A stretch of 64,000 bases of DNA from Gramella sp. KN1008 (GTDB taxonomy: Bacteria; Bacteroidota; Bacteroidia; Flavobacteriales; Flavobacteriaceae). Below, one piece after another: positions 1 to 7,635 of this stretch; position 1 is the stretch's first letter, and the number at the start of each line of letters is the position of its first letter. The stretch lies in the NCBI RefSeq assembly GCF_004332155.1, contig NZ_SJDV01000001.1, positions 558,001-622,000 of the forward strand, read 5' to 3'. The position numbers were made by a program, and so were the translations under genes. Below the pieces are notes generated by a model. It had not been told where the DNA came from. It saw only the letters and a program-made list of their open reading frames with translations, and did not search any database.

Positions 1-528
1 TTCGCTTCCACAGAGGTAGATAGATCCCATGGCCAGCCCGCTGTGAACTCCAAAAAATGTGGAAACCGATACATCCACCCTGGCAAGTTCCTGGGCGATG
101 ATACCTTCCATTAAAAATGGGAGGTTAGGGCATCCATAGCCTTCATATGGTACTCCTACTATATCTATCTTTTTGAATTTCTCTATGATCTCGAACGGGA
201 ACTGGTCCTTCTTCCAGTATTCGTTCACCAAAGGTCTGATTTCATCTTCCATGAAATTGCGCACCTTCATCTGGATCTCCCGTTGTTCTTCAGTTAATTT
301 GAGGTCCAGATTATAAAAATCACCATCGATGGGAGGGAGGTCATGCTGACCTTTTCGGCGCTTGGTTTTTAACATTTTCATCAAACCGGCCAGTTGGCGG
401 TCATCTAATTCACCCAGGCTTTTCATGGCTTCGGCAAGATCTACTTTTTCATTGATCTTGGCCAGCTGATCCATGTCTACCGACTTTAAAAGGCTGATGG
501 TGTTTTTTACTTTTTTGAATAAAGACAT
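1..528 (-). CDS. Acyl-CoA dehydrogenase family protein (5' part; runs off left edge)
   Basis: 176 codons are visible from an ATG at 528-526; the rest lies outside the window. A Lys/Leu-rich extension of about 65 residues precedes LTEEQREIQMKVRNF, which opens the helical N-terminal domain of acyl-CoA dehydrogenases. The later pieces EGYGCPNLPFLMEGIIAQEL and VSTFFGVHSGL match the region that lines the flavin and substrate site. The family transfers electrons from acyl-CoA thioesters to FAD and then to an electron-transfer flavoprotein. The DGDFYNLD stretch resembles glutaryl-CoA dehydrogenases, but the catalytic base is not in view, so the substrate cannot be assigned. The gene runs in the same direction as metK, with metK's terminator in between, so it is probably a separate unit. 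Confidence 0.85.
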   Translation of the reverse strand, partial: MSLFKKVKNTISLLKSVDMDQLAKINEKVDLAEAMKSLGELDDRQLAGLMKMLKTKRRKGQHDLPPIDGDFYNLDLKLTEEQREIQMKVRNFMEDEIRPLVNEYWKKDQFPFEIIEKFKKIDIVGVPYEGYGCPNLPFLMEGIIAQELARVDVSVSTFFGVHSGLAMGSIYLCGSE

Positions 529-604
529 AGGAGAAACCTCTTGGTGAATTTTAAAAGTAGGAATTATTAAAGCTCACAGCTGTTAAGGTTTTCCGAAGAA
601 ATGA

Positions 605-630
605 TAAAAAAAGGCCGCTCAGTGGCGGCC
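605..630 (-). terminator. Intrinsic terminator of metK
   Basis: GGCCGC and GCGGCC arms (613-618 and 625-630) with a 6-nt loop are followed, reading leftward, by eight U residues. It lies about 55 nt past the metK stop codon. Confidence 0.85.
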
Positions 631-645
631 AAATTTGTCAATCGG

Positions 646-663
646 TTCCGATAGCTATCGGAA
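646..663. repeat. 18-bp perfect palindrome TTCCGATAGCTATCGGAA
   Basis: A perfect two-fold symmetric 18-mer between the metK stop codon and its terminator. Only this copy was found in the window. It could be an extra transcript-end hairpin, a protein site or a dispersed repeat unit; the sequence alone does not decide. Confidence 0.7.
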
Positions 664-685
664 TTGTTTCAACTTCTATTAAATC

Positions 686-1951
686 TTATTGATTGTTTAG
701 CGGAATAGCTTCCTTCACCTTGTCAACATAATCAAGTTTCTCCCAGGTGAACAATTCCACATCTTTAGTGATCCTTCCGTTATACGGACTTTCAAAGATC
801 TTGGTCACTTTTCGAGGTTCTTTCCCCATATGACCATAAGCTGCTGTTTCCCGGTAGATAGGACTTCTAAGTTTTAAGCGGTCCTCTATGGCAGCAGGTC
901 TCATATCAAAGATTTCTTTTACTTTCTCGGCGATCTGTCCGTCGGTAAGATCAGTGTTCTTTTTTCCGTAGGTATAAACCGAAATAGAAGTAGGCTCCAC
1001 CACCCCGATCGCATAGGATACCTGTACAAGAATTTCGGGTGCCACGCCTGCGGCTACAAGATTCTTGGCAATATGTCTTGAAGCATAAGCGGCCGAACGG
1101 TCCACCTTTGAAGGATCCTTTCCTGAAAAAGCGCCTCCACCATGAGCTCCTTTTCCGCCATAAGTGTCCACGATGATCTTTCTTCCGGTAAGCCCGGCAT
1201 CACCATGCGGCCCGCCTATAACGAATTTACCGGTTGGGTTAATATGATAAACGATATCATCATTGAACAATTTCTGAACGTATTCCGGCAACTGTTCCTT
1301 TACTCGCGGGATCAGGATCTCAATGATATCTTTCTTGATCTTCTTCAGCATGGCCTCATCATCCTTATCAAATTCATCATGCTGGGTAGAGACAACTATG
1401 GAGACGATGCGCTGAGGTACATTGTCATCGCTGTATTCAATGGTCACCTGACTCTTGGAGTCGGGGCGAAGATAATCTATCTCTTTTCCTTCTCTTCTCA
1501 GTTTCGCGAGTTCGATAAGGATCTTGTGAGAGATATCAAGTGCTAGCGGCATGTAGTTTTCTGTCTCATTGGTAGCGTACCCGAACATCATACCCTGGTC
1601 ACCGGCTCCCTGTTCTTCCTTGTTTCCACGATCCACACCCTGGTAAATATCCTGGGACTGTTCATGTATCAATGAGATCACTCCACACGAATCACCACTA
1701 AATTTATAGGTGCCTTTGGTATAGCCAATATCATTGATCACATCCCTGGCGATATTTTGAACATCCAGGTAGGTATTACTTCTAACTTCACCGGCGAGAA
1801 CAACCTGGCCAGTAGTCACCAAAGTTTCACAGGCTACCTTTGACTCTTCATCAAAAGCAAGGAAATTATCGAGTAAAGTATCGCTTATCTGGTCTGCGAT
1901 TTTATCAGGGTGTCCTTCAGAAACGCTCTCTGAAGTAAATAAATAAGCCAT
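686..1951 (-). CDS. metK: S-adenosylmethionine synthetase
   Basis: MetK makes S-adenosylmethionine from methionine and ATP in the cytosol. The N-terminal [14 protein letters not shown] motif, the central [13 protein letters not shown] motif and the later [19 protein letters not shown] motif are the ATP-, methionine- and metal-binding signatures of the family. The length, 421 residues, is slightly above the roughly 385 of the E. coli enzyme. The ATG is the only sensible start and sits behind a leader of about 150 nt that carries a SAM-II-like fold and a good sigma-A promoter, so feedback by its own product is likely. It is transcribed away from the methionine operon that starts about 0.5 kb to the right. 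Confidence 0.98.
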   Translation of the reverse strand: MAYLFTSESVSEGHPDKIADQISDTLLDNFLAFDEESKVACETLVTTGQVVLAGEVRSNTYLDVQNIARDVINDIGYTKGTYKFSGDSCGVISLIHEQSQDIYQGVDRGNKEEQGAGDQGMMFGYATNETENYMPLALDISHKILIELAKLRREGKEIDYLRPDSKSQVTIEYSDDNVPQRIVSIVVSTQHDEFDKDDEAMLKKIKKDIIEILIPRVKEQLPEYVQKLFNDDIVYHINPTGKFVIGGPHGDAGLTGRKIIVDTYGGKGAHGGGAFSGKDPSKVDRSAAYASRHIAKNLVAAGVAPEILVQVSYAIGVVEPTSISVYTYGKKNTDLTDGQIAEKVKEIFDMRPAAIEDRLKLRSPIYRETAAYGHMGKEPRKVTKIFESPYNGRITKDVELFTWEKLDYVDKVKEAIPLNNQ

Positions 1952-2019
1952 TCAATTCCTTTTTTAAGTTTATGCGAACAGAAAATTTGACGTGAAAGGC
2001 TAATAGGAGTGTAGAAAAC

Positions 2020-2098
2020 TACTGCTTTAGCATTTTAGCATGTAAGGCAAAACTCGCCGTACATTTTAGGGTTGCAATCAGTCAAATCTGTCCCTTTC
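2020..2098 (-). promoter_or_regulatory. SAM-II-like riboswitch in the metK leader
   Basis: On the minus strand the leader reads AGGG, then GATTTGAC, then ATTGCA, then CCCT followed by TAAAATG, and downstream GCTAAA (twice, spaced 8 nt). These blocks in this order match the SAM-II aptamer: P1 stem, GAUUU and UUGCA loop elements, then GCUAAA in the pseudoknot strand. Between CCCTAAAA and GCTAAA sits an extra hairpin, TGTA-C-GGC...GCC-T-TACA (plus-strand 2041-2063), so this would be a long-loop variant. It starts about 10 nt after the expected transcription start. The assignment rests on motif order recognised by eye; no covariance search was run. Confidence 0.7.
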
Positions 2099-2111
2099 AA
2101 TAATTAGGTTA

Positions 2112-2141
2112 CAAATGTATGAAAATTAGTATGAAGGCAAA
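2112..2141 (-). promoter_or_regulatory. Predicted sigma-A promoter of metK
   Basis: Minus-strand TTTG (2141-2138), an 18-nt spacer and TACATTTG (2119-2112) fit the Bacteroidota consensus TTTG / TAnnTTTG. The implied start is just upstream of the SAM-II-like fold. Confidence 0.75.
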
Positions 2142-2223
2142 TTGATTTAACGTCAATTTATTTGAGCTGTTTTTCTTTAAAATTTATTTCCTGGTAAGGT
2201 CGTAGCGTACTTTTAATGATAAT

Positions 2224-2326
2224 GGCGTTGCGCTTCGCCCGTAAGGGTCTCGCGCCGGGCTTTCGCGACTCGCTTCCCGCTCTTTGGGATCGGGAGAGCT
2301 CAAACAAACCCCTCAATCCCTAACGC
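2224..2326 (+). repeat. About 100-nt structured dispersed repeat, copy 1
   Basis: The element begins GGCGTTGC, contains GCGCCGGGCTTTCGC, and ends CAATCCCTAACGC. Its ends are complementary (GCGTT with AACGC), and internal GC-rich arms can form hairpins. A second copy with the same end blocks and the same GGGCCGGGCTTT-type core lies at 22641-22740 in the opposite orientation. No ORF is present. It fills the otherwise empty space between the metK promoter and the metY leader promoter. Confidence 0.75.
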
Positions 2327-2425
2327 AGGCATTTTTGGAATAAATCAGAAAATCCCGGGTTAAATTCCGAAATTCTCGAAAAAGCCCTTTTAAAAATCAA
2401 ATTTCAATAATTCTTTTGTAATCGC

Positions 2426-2457
2426 TTGGAAATTAAAAATCTCCGTCGTTATCTTTG
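2426..2457 (+). promoter_or_regulatory. Predicted promoter of the metY leader
   Basis: TTG (2426-2428), a 21-nt spacer and TATCTTTG (2450-2457) match the Bacteroidota sigma-A consensus. The first leader peptide starts 18 nt after the -7 element. No similar element is seen between the two leader peptides, so both attenuators probably lie on one transcript. Confidence 0.75.
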
Positions 2458-2475
2458 TCAACAAATCAAAAGTAA

Positions 2476-2547
2476 ATGATCAGAAGAATTTGCAATATGA
2501 TGATGTGTATGATGGGGACAGGGTCCGCAGCGCATCCTATTGCATGA
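2476..2547 (+). CDS. Met/Cys-rich leader peptide 1 of the metY operon
   Basis: A 23-codon ORF with six Met and two Cys codons, concentrated as NMMMCMM at residues 7-13. It is too short for standard gene calling. The intrinsic terminator at 2575-2600 follows 27 nt after the stop. The GCAGCG at 2527-2532 (Ala-Ala codons near the end of the ORF) is complementary to CGCTGC at 2576-2581 in the rising arm of that terminator, so a ribosome stalled on the Met/Cys run would free an antiterminator strand, and a ribosome reaching the stop would cover it. I infer that it senses Met- and/or Cys-tRNA charging. Its codon composition and placement are seen directly; the mechanism is by analogy with trp/his attenuation. 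Confidence 0.85.
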   Translation: MIRRICNMMMCMMGTGSAAHPIA

Positions 2548-2574
2548 ATCTGAAACAGATAATATTGTAAAGAG

Positions 2575-2600
2575 CCGCTGCCAACCGCAGCGGTTTTTTT
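2575..2600 (+). terminator. Attenuator terminator 1 before metY
   Basis: CCGCTGC / GCAGCGG stem (7 bp, 5-nt loop) followed by seven T residues. The CGCTGC in the rising arm can pair instead with GCAGCG at 2527-2532 in leader peptide 1. Confidence 0.85.
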
Positions 2601-2659
2601 ATTATAAAATCAAAACGTCTAACTGAACCGGGATTTGGGACGGCGTAAAAAATAAGAAG

Positions 2660-2683
2660 TCAGGCTGAGCGAAGTCGAAGCCT
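2660..2683. repeat. REP-like hairpin (AGGCT...AGCCT)
   Basis: AGGCTGAGCGAAGTCGAAGCCT, an imperfect hairpin of the same general family as CCTCGAGCGAAGTCGAGAGG at 15755-15774 (shared core GAGCGAAGTCGA). It lies between the two attenuators before metY. Confidence 0.65.
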
Positions 2684-2700
2684 AATTAGAGAGAGATAAA

Positions 2701-2799
2701 ATGAGAACAAGAGTAATAGTAAATATGATGATCTGCCGAATGATGATGCACATGTGCATGCGTTACATGGAAAGCTATTACCAAAACAGGAGAATTTAA
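2701..2799 (+). CDS. Met/Cys-rich leader peptide 2 of the metY operon
   Basis: A 32-codon ORF containing nine Met and two Cys codons, with MMICRMMMHMCM at residues 9-20. The stop lies 23 nt before the second terminator. GCTATTACCAA at 2774-2784, after the last Met codon, is a perfect 11-nt complement of TTGGTAATAGC at 2832-2842, the inner arm and loop of that terminator. Pairing would compete with completion of the terminator hairpin. The arrangement duplicates leader peptide 1, with unrelated peptide sequence outside the Met/Cys run, so selection appears to act on codon content and pairing rather than on the peptide. I infer a second, serial Met/Cys-sensing attenuator on the same RNA. Confidence 0.85.
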   Translation: MRTRVIVNMMICRMMMHMCMRYMESYYQNRRI

Positions 2800-2821
2800 T
2801 ATTAGTTATAAAGTTCAATTC

Positions 2822-2862
2822 AAAAGTCCCCTTGGTAATAGCAGATCAGGGGGACTTTTTTT
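2822..2862 (+). terminator. Attenuator terminator 2 before metY
   Basis: AAAAGTCCCCTTG pairs with CAGGGGGACTTTT (one G-U) around a 12-nt loop, ending in a run of seven T. It is 33 nt upstream of the metY start, so readthrough is needed for expression. Confidence 0.88.
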
Positions 2863-2894
2863 ATGGATAAATAACAATATTAAAATTTTCAATC

Positions 2895-4187
2895 ATGAGT
2901 ACACACAAATTTTCAACAGCAGCATTACATGCAGGACACGATACAACTTCTAACGGTGGAACCAGAGCAGTTCCAATTTACCAGTCAACTTCATACGTCT
3001 TTAAGAATTCAGATCATGCAGCCGATCTTTTCTCACTTGCAGAACCTGGATATATCTATACACGGATAAATAACCCAACCAATGATGTTCTCGAGCAACG
3101 CCTGGCTGCTCTGGAAGGTGGGATCGCTGCAGTAGTAACCGCTTCGGGAACTGCTGCGACCAATACCGCATTATTAACCCTGTTAAAGGCCGGGGACCAT
3201 ATAGTTTCCTCTAACAGTTTGTATGGCGGAACCTATAATCTTTTTAAAAATACACTTCCAAGACTTGGGATCACTACCACTTTCGTAGATCCATCAGATC
3301 CGGCAAACTTCACCAAAGCCGCGAAGGAGAATACCCGCGTGTTCTTTGCCGAATCTATAGGGAACCCAAAACTGGATGTACTGGACCTGAAAGGAATCTC
3401 AAAAGAGGCTAAGGCCTTCAATGTTCCTTTTATAGTGGATAATACGGTGGCCACTCCCTATCTCTTGAATCCAATTGAGCATGGAGCAGATATAGTAATT
3501 CATTCCCTTACCAAATATATTGGTGGAAACGGAACTTCACTGGGCGGAGTGATTATTGATGCGGGGAAATTCAATTGGGCAAATGGTAAGTTTCCTGAAT
3601 TTACCGAGCCTTCTCCGGGATATCACGGGATCGTTTATCATGAAGTATTGGAAGAGGCGGCCTTCATCGCAAAGGTGCGTATCGAAGGCTTAAGGGATCA
3701 TGGGGCCGCGCTTAGTCCGTTCAACGCGTTCCAGATCCTGCAGGGACTTGAAACCCTTAAGGTAAGAATAAAGGAACATAGCCGCAACGCATTGAAACTG
3801 GCCAAATGGCTGGAAGAACAGGAAGAAGTGGAATGGGTTAATTATCCGGGTCTGGAAAGCAGTAAATACCACGGGCTGGCTAAGGAATATCTTACAGAAG
3901 GTCAGAGCGGGATAGTGACATTTGGCGTGAAAGGAGGATACGAAGCTGCAAAAACAGTGGTAGACGAAACTCAGATCTTCTCACTTCTGGCAAATATTGG
4001 TGATACCAAGTCATTAATAATACATCCTGCGAGTACCACACATCAACAGCTTACTGAAGATGAACAGGCTTCAACAGGGGTTACACCAGACCTTATAAGA
4101 CTCTCGGTGGGGCTGGAAGATATAGAAGACCTTCAAAATGACCTTAAGGAGTCCTTTTCAAAAATCAAGAAAAACACACTGGTTTAA
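2895..4187 (+). CDS. metY: O-acetylhomoserine sulfhydrylase (MetY)
   Basis: A PLP enzyme of the Cys/Met-metabolism family that condenses O-acetylhomoserine with sulfide to give homocysteine. At 430 residues it has the length typical of MetY rather than the shorter (about 385 residues) cystathionine synthases. YIYTRINNPTNDVLEQRLA is the phosphate-binding region, and HSLTKYIGGNGTSLGG carries the PLP lysine. The start ATG is followed by the family's usual STHKFSTAALHAGHD beginning. It is first in the operon, so it is directly downstream of the two Met/Cys attenuators. The next gene makes its acetylated substrate, which supports MetY over a cystathionine enzyme. Confidence 0.95.
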   Translation: MSTHKFSTAALHAGHDTTSNGGTRAVPIYQSTSYVFKNSDHAADLFSLAEPGYIYTRINNPTNDVLEQRLAALEGGIAAVVTASGTAATNTALLTLLKAGDHIVSSNSLYGGTYNLFKNTLPRLGITTTFVDPSDPANFTKAAKENTRVFFAESIGNPKLDVLDLKGISKEAKAFNVPFIVDNTVATPYLLNPIEHGADIVIHSLTKYIGGNGTSLGGVIIDAGKFNWANGKFPEFTEPSPGYHGIVYHEVLEEAAFIAKVRIEGLRDHGAALSPFNAFQILQGLETLKVRIKEHSRNALKLAKWLEEQEEVEWVNYPGLESSKYHGLAKEYLTEGQSGIVTFGVKGGYEAAKTVVDETQIFSLLANIGDTKSLIIHPASTTHQQLTEDEQASTGVTPDLIRLSVGLEDIEDLQNDLKESFSKIKKNTLV

Positions 4188-4206
4188 ATTGTTGGTTTGG
4201 TTAGTA

Positions 4207-4241
4207 AATCCGGGCAGGGAGCAGGAGGCCCTTCCCGGATT
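4207..4241 (+). other. Intercistronic stem-loop between metY and the metX fusion
   Basis: AATCCGGG (4207-4214) pairs with CCCGGATT (4234-4241), extended inside by AGGG/CCCT. It is GC-rich but followed by AAATTAAAA rather than a T-run, so it looks like an RNA-stabilising or processing hairpin, not a terminator. Confidence 0.6.
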
Positions 4242-4254
4242 AAATTAAAAGAAT

Positions 4255-7200
4255 ATGCTTAAAAAATTAGTCATAGAAGATTTTAAAAATTCTGCGGGAA
4301 CGGTTCAGGATATTAAGCTTTCGTATGAGGTCTTTGGTCAGCCTTTGCATTCAGCGCCAGTAGTGCTGATAAATCATGCCCTAACCGGAAATTCCAATGT
4401 GGCAGGAGATGACGGCTGGTGGAAGGAGATCGTTGGTGAGAAAAAATGTATCGATACCACTAAATACACCGTCCTGGCTTTCAATATTCCCGGAAATGGC
4501 TATGACGGATTTATCATAGAAAACTATAAGGATTTCGTCGCCCGGGATATCGCGAATATTTTTCTTCTTGGCCTGGAAGAATTAAAGGTCAGAGAATTGT
4601 TCGCACTCATTGGTGGTTCGCTTGGAGGCGGAATTGCCTGGGAAATGGCTGCGATCAGTCCTTCAATTACTCAAAATTTAATTCCTATAGCTACCGACTG
4701 GAAATCTACCGACTGGTTGATCGCTAACTGCCAGGTACAGGAACTATTCCTTAATAATTCAAAAAATCCGGTTCATGATGCCAGGATGCATGCGATGTTG
4801 TGTTATCGCACGCCGGAATCATTCAAGTCCCGTTTTAAACGCAGTACCAATGAGGAGCTGCAGGTTTTTAATGTTGAAAGCTGGTTGCTGCATCATGGAA
4901 ATAAACTTCAGGAACGCTTCCAGATAGGAGCGTACAAATTGATGAATCAGCTTTTGAAAACTATTGATGTTTCACGAGGCAGGCCGGAGCTGGACAAAAT
5001 TCTGGAACAAATTCAGGCTAATATTTGCATTATTGGAGTTGATTCAGATCTGTTTTTTACTGCGGAAGAGAACAGGGAAACACATCGTCAACTAGCGCAA
5101 AGCAGTAATAAAGTTACCTATAGCGAAATTCATTCTGTGCATGGTCATGATGCTTTCTTAATTGAAGCCAGGCAGGTTGAGCAAATCATTTCTGGGATCT
5201 TTCAGCAGGGCAATAAGCTGAAAATTGTAAAATTTGGTGGTAAATCCCTGGCTAACGGAAATGGGATCAATGCGGTTCTTGATATTATTGAGGATAAAAT
5301 TGAAAAACAGGAGCGAATAGGAGTGGTGGTTTCCGCGAGGGGAAAAACAACCGATCATTTGCAAGATCTCCTGGAAATGGCTGCTTCAAATCAGGATTAT
5401 AGTCTTGCCTTTGATAAATTCAAAAAATATCAGGCAGGCGGTTATGAGACATTGGATTTTTCCGAAGAATTTAAAAATATTGAAAATATTCTGGAAGGTG
5501 TAAAACTGCTGGGAGATTACAGTCTTAAAGTCAAAGATCAGCTGCTGGCTCAGGGAGAAATTTTATCTGCTAAATTTATAACAGTAGTGCTACGGGAACG
5601 AGGCCATCAGGCTCACTTTACCGATTCCCGAAACCTTCTTAAAACCGATGATAATTTTGGAAGCGCCCAGCCGCTTGAAGCGATTTCCAAGGAACATTTT
5701 CTAAAACATTTTGAACTTCATAACGGACAAACTGTAAATATCATTACCGGTTATATTGGTTCAACGCCCAATGGCGAAACCACTACTTTGGGTAGAAACG
5801 GAAGCAATTATTCGGCGGCGCTGATCGCCAATTATCTGGATGCCGAAGAGTTGCAAAACTATACTCACGTTGACGGAATTTTCACCGCGAACCCTGATCT
5901 GGTTCCAAATGCTCAACGTATAGAGGAGCTTTCTTATAGTGAAGCCAACGAACTGGCTAATTTTGGCGCGACGATCTTACACGCCAAAACGATTATCCCT
6001 CTAATTGAAAAGAATATTCCCTTACGTATTTTGAATACGTTTAATGGAGACAATCAGGGAACGTTAATCACTGCCAAACCTACTAAAGAAGGGATAAAGT
6101 CACTATCAGTTCTTGAACATACTTCCTTGCTTAATCTGGAAGGCCGTGGACTGTTAGGGAAATCTGGTGTTGATGCACGAATCTTTAGGGCGCTTGGAGA
6201 CAACGGGATTAGTGTTAGCATTATTTCACAGGGCTCTTCAGAAAGAGGTATTGGTCTTGTGGTTGACGCAGAAAACGCGAATCGTGCTGTGAAAGCGCTG
6301 GAAAGGGAATTTGAAAGTGATTTTTATTCCAAGGACGTCAATAAGATATCTGTCGTAGAAGATGTTTCGGTAATATCCATCGTGGGTCAGGATTTAAGCA
6401 CTTTTCATAAACCTTATAACGCGCTTATCAGGAATCAGATCGTGCCGCTTCTTTTCAATAATACCGTGACAGGGAAAAACGTGAGTCTCGTAGTGAAAAA
6501 AACACAGCTTCATAAAGCGCTGAATGTAATTCACGGGGAAATTTTTGAAGTATATAAGAAGATCAATATTGCCATTTTCGGACATGGAAATGTGGGCGGA
6601 ACGCTTATCGAACAGATCCTGGATTCTGCAGCTTCTATTGAGGAGCGTAAGAAAATAAGGCTGAATGTATTCGCAGTGGCCAATTCCAGAAAACTGCTGT
6701 TGAATTCAGAAGGTATTTCAGCAGATTGGAAAGACCAGTTGGATTCATCAAAAAGGGGATCTTCGGTTTCAGAAATTATTGACTACGCGCAACTGCATCA
6801 TCTTGAAAATCTTATTGCGATTGATAATACGGCCAGCCATGATTTTGTTTATCACTATCCGAAATTGGTTAAAAGTGGTTTCGATCTCATCTCATCCAAT
6901 AAAATAGCCAATACTTTAGGTATGCAGTTTTATAATGATTTGCGGAAAGATCTGGAGAAAAACCAGAAACGATATTTTTATGAAACCAATGTGGGTGCAG
7001 GACTTCCCCTTATAGACACCATCAGAATTCTGCATCTTTCAGGAGAAAATATTACTAGAATCAGGGGTGTCTTTTCCGGAACCCTGAGTTATCTTTTTAA
7101 TACGTTTTCTTCTGAAGACCGGCCATTTAGCAGTGTGGTGAAAGAAACAATCGAAAAAGGTTTTACAGAACCAGACCCAAGGGAAGATTTTAATGGAAAT

Positions 7201-7635
7201 GATGTGGGTAGAAAACTACTTATTCTAGCAAGAGAACTCGATTTGCAGAATGAATTTGGGGATGTGAAGATTAAGAATTTAGTGCCGGAAAACCTGAGAG
7301 GGGGAGACGCCCAGACCTTTATTTCCAATCTGGAAAAACTGGATGAAACTTACCAAAAGATAAAAGAAGCACAGGAGCCGGGTCATGTTTTGCGATTTAT
7401 CGGGGATCTGTCAGGAGATTTACAACAGGATAAGGGTGAGCTGGAAGTCAAGCTTGTCTCTGTTCCGGCAGATAGTAGTCTCGGGCAGGTGAAGGGTGCC
7501 GATTCGATCTTTGAAATTTATACGGAATCTTATGGAGACCGACCAATTGTGATTCAGGGAGCCGGAGCCGGAGCGGCTGTTACGGCAAGAGGTGTATTTG
7601 GGGATATTTTAAAATTATCAGAAAAAATAAGTTAA
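4255..7635 (+). CDS. metX-thrA: Trifunctional fusion: homoserine O-acetyltransferase - aspartokinase - homoserine dehydrogenase
   Basis: One 1126-residue protein with three modules. Residues 1-320 are an alpha/beta hydrolase of the MetX type: nucleophile serine in GGSLGGGIAWE, later acid in GVDSDLFF and histidine in HGHDAFL. Aspartokinase starts at about 323 with IVKFGGKS, followed by ACT regulatory segments at about 610-700. Homoserine dehydrogenase starts at about 770 with the NAD(P) motif IFGHGNVGG and contains GVFSGTLSYLFNTF. The AK-HDH part is ThrA-like. Together the modules cover aspartate to aspartyl phosphate and aspartate semialdehyde to O-acetylhomoserine; aspartate semialdehyde dehydrogenase is absent here. 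Its place between metY and a second sulfhydrylase suggests a methionine-dedicated aspartokinase. The frame is uninterrupted, so this is a real fusion, not an assembly join of neighbours. Confidence 0.92.
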   Translation: MLKKLVIEDFKNSAGTVQDIKLSYEVFGQPLHSAPVVLINHALTGNSNVAGDDGWWKEIVGEKKCIDTTKYTVLAFNIPGNGYDGFIIENYKDFVARDIANIFLLGLEELKVRELFALIGGSLGGGIAWEMAAISPSITQNLIPIATDWKSTDWLIANCQVQELFLNNSKNPVHDARMHAMLCYRTPESFKSRFKRSTNEELQVFNVESWLLHHGNKLQERFQIGAYKLMNQLLKTIDVSRGRPELDKILEQIQANICIIGVDSDLFFTAEENRETHRQLAQSSNKVTYSEIHSVHGHDAFLIEARQVEQIISGIFQQGNKLKIVKFGGKSLANGNGINAVLDIIEDKIEKQERIGVVVSARGKTTDHLQDLLEMAASNQDYSLAFDKFKKYQAGGYETLDFSEEFKNIENILEGVKLLGDYSLKVKDQLLAQGEILSAKFITVVLRERGHQAHFTDSRNLLKTDDNFGSAQPLEAISKEHFLKHFELHNGQTVNIITGYIGSTPNGETTTLGRNGSNYSAALIANYLDAEELQNYTHVDGIFTANPDLVPNAQRIEELSYSEANELANFGATILHAKTIIPLIEKNIPLRILNTFNGDNQGTLITAKPTKEGIKSLSVLEHTSLLNLEGRGLLGKSGVDARIFRALGDNGISVSIISQGSSERGIGLVVDAENANRAVKALEREFESDFYSKDVNKISVVEDVSVISIVGQDLSTFHKPYNALIRNQIVPLLFNNTVTGKNVSLVVKKTQLHKALNVIHGEIFEVYKKINIAIFGHGNVGGTLIEQILDSAASIEERKKIRLNVFAVANSRKLLLNSEGISADWKDQLDSSKRGSSVSEIIDYAQLHHLENLIAIDNTASHDFVYHYPKLVKSGFDLISSNKIANTLGMQFYNDLRKDLEKNQKRYFYETNVGAGLPLIDTIRILHLSGENITRIRGVFSGTLSYLFNTFSSEDRPFSSVVKETIEKGFTEPDPREDFNGNDVGRKLLILARELDLQNEFGDVKIKNLVPENLRGGDAQTFISNLEKLDETYQKIKEAQEPGHVLRFIGDLSGDLQQDKGELEVKLVSVPADSSLGQVKGADSIFEIYTESYGDRPIVIQGAGAGAAVTARGVFGDILKLSEKIS

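Noticed and set aside
2476..2862. T-box or S-box considered for the metY leader
   Set aside because: None of the conserved T-box or S-box core motifs is present; short Met/Cys-rich ORFs with terminators explain the region better.
4207..4241. Intercistronic hairpin considered as an attenuator or terminator
   Set aside because: No T-run follows and there is no short ORF before it; it was kept only as a stem-loop.
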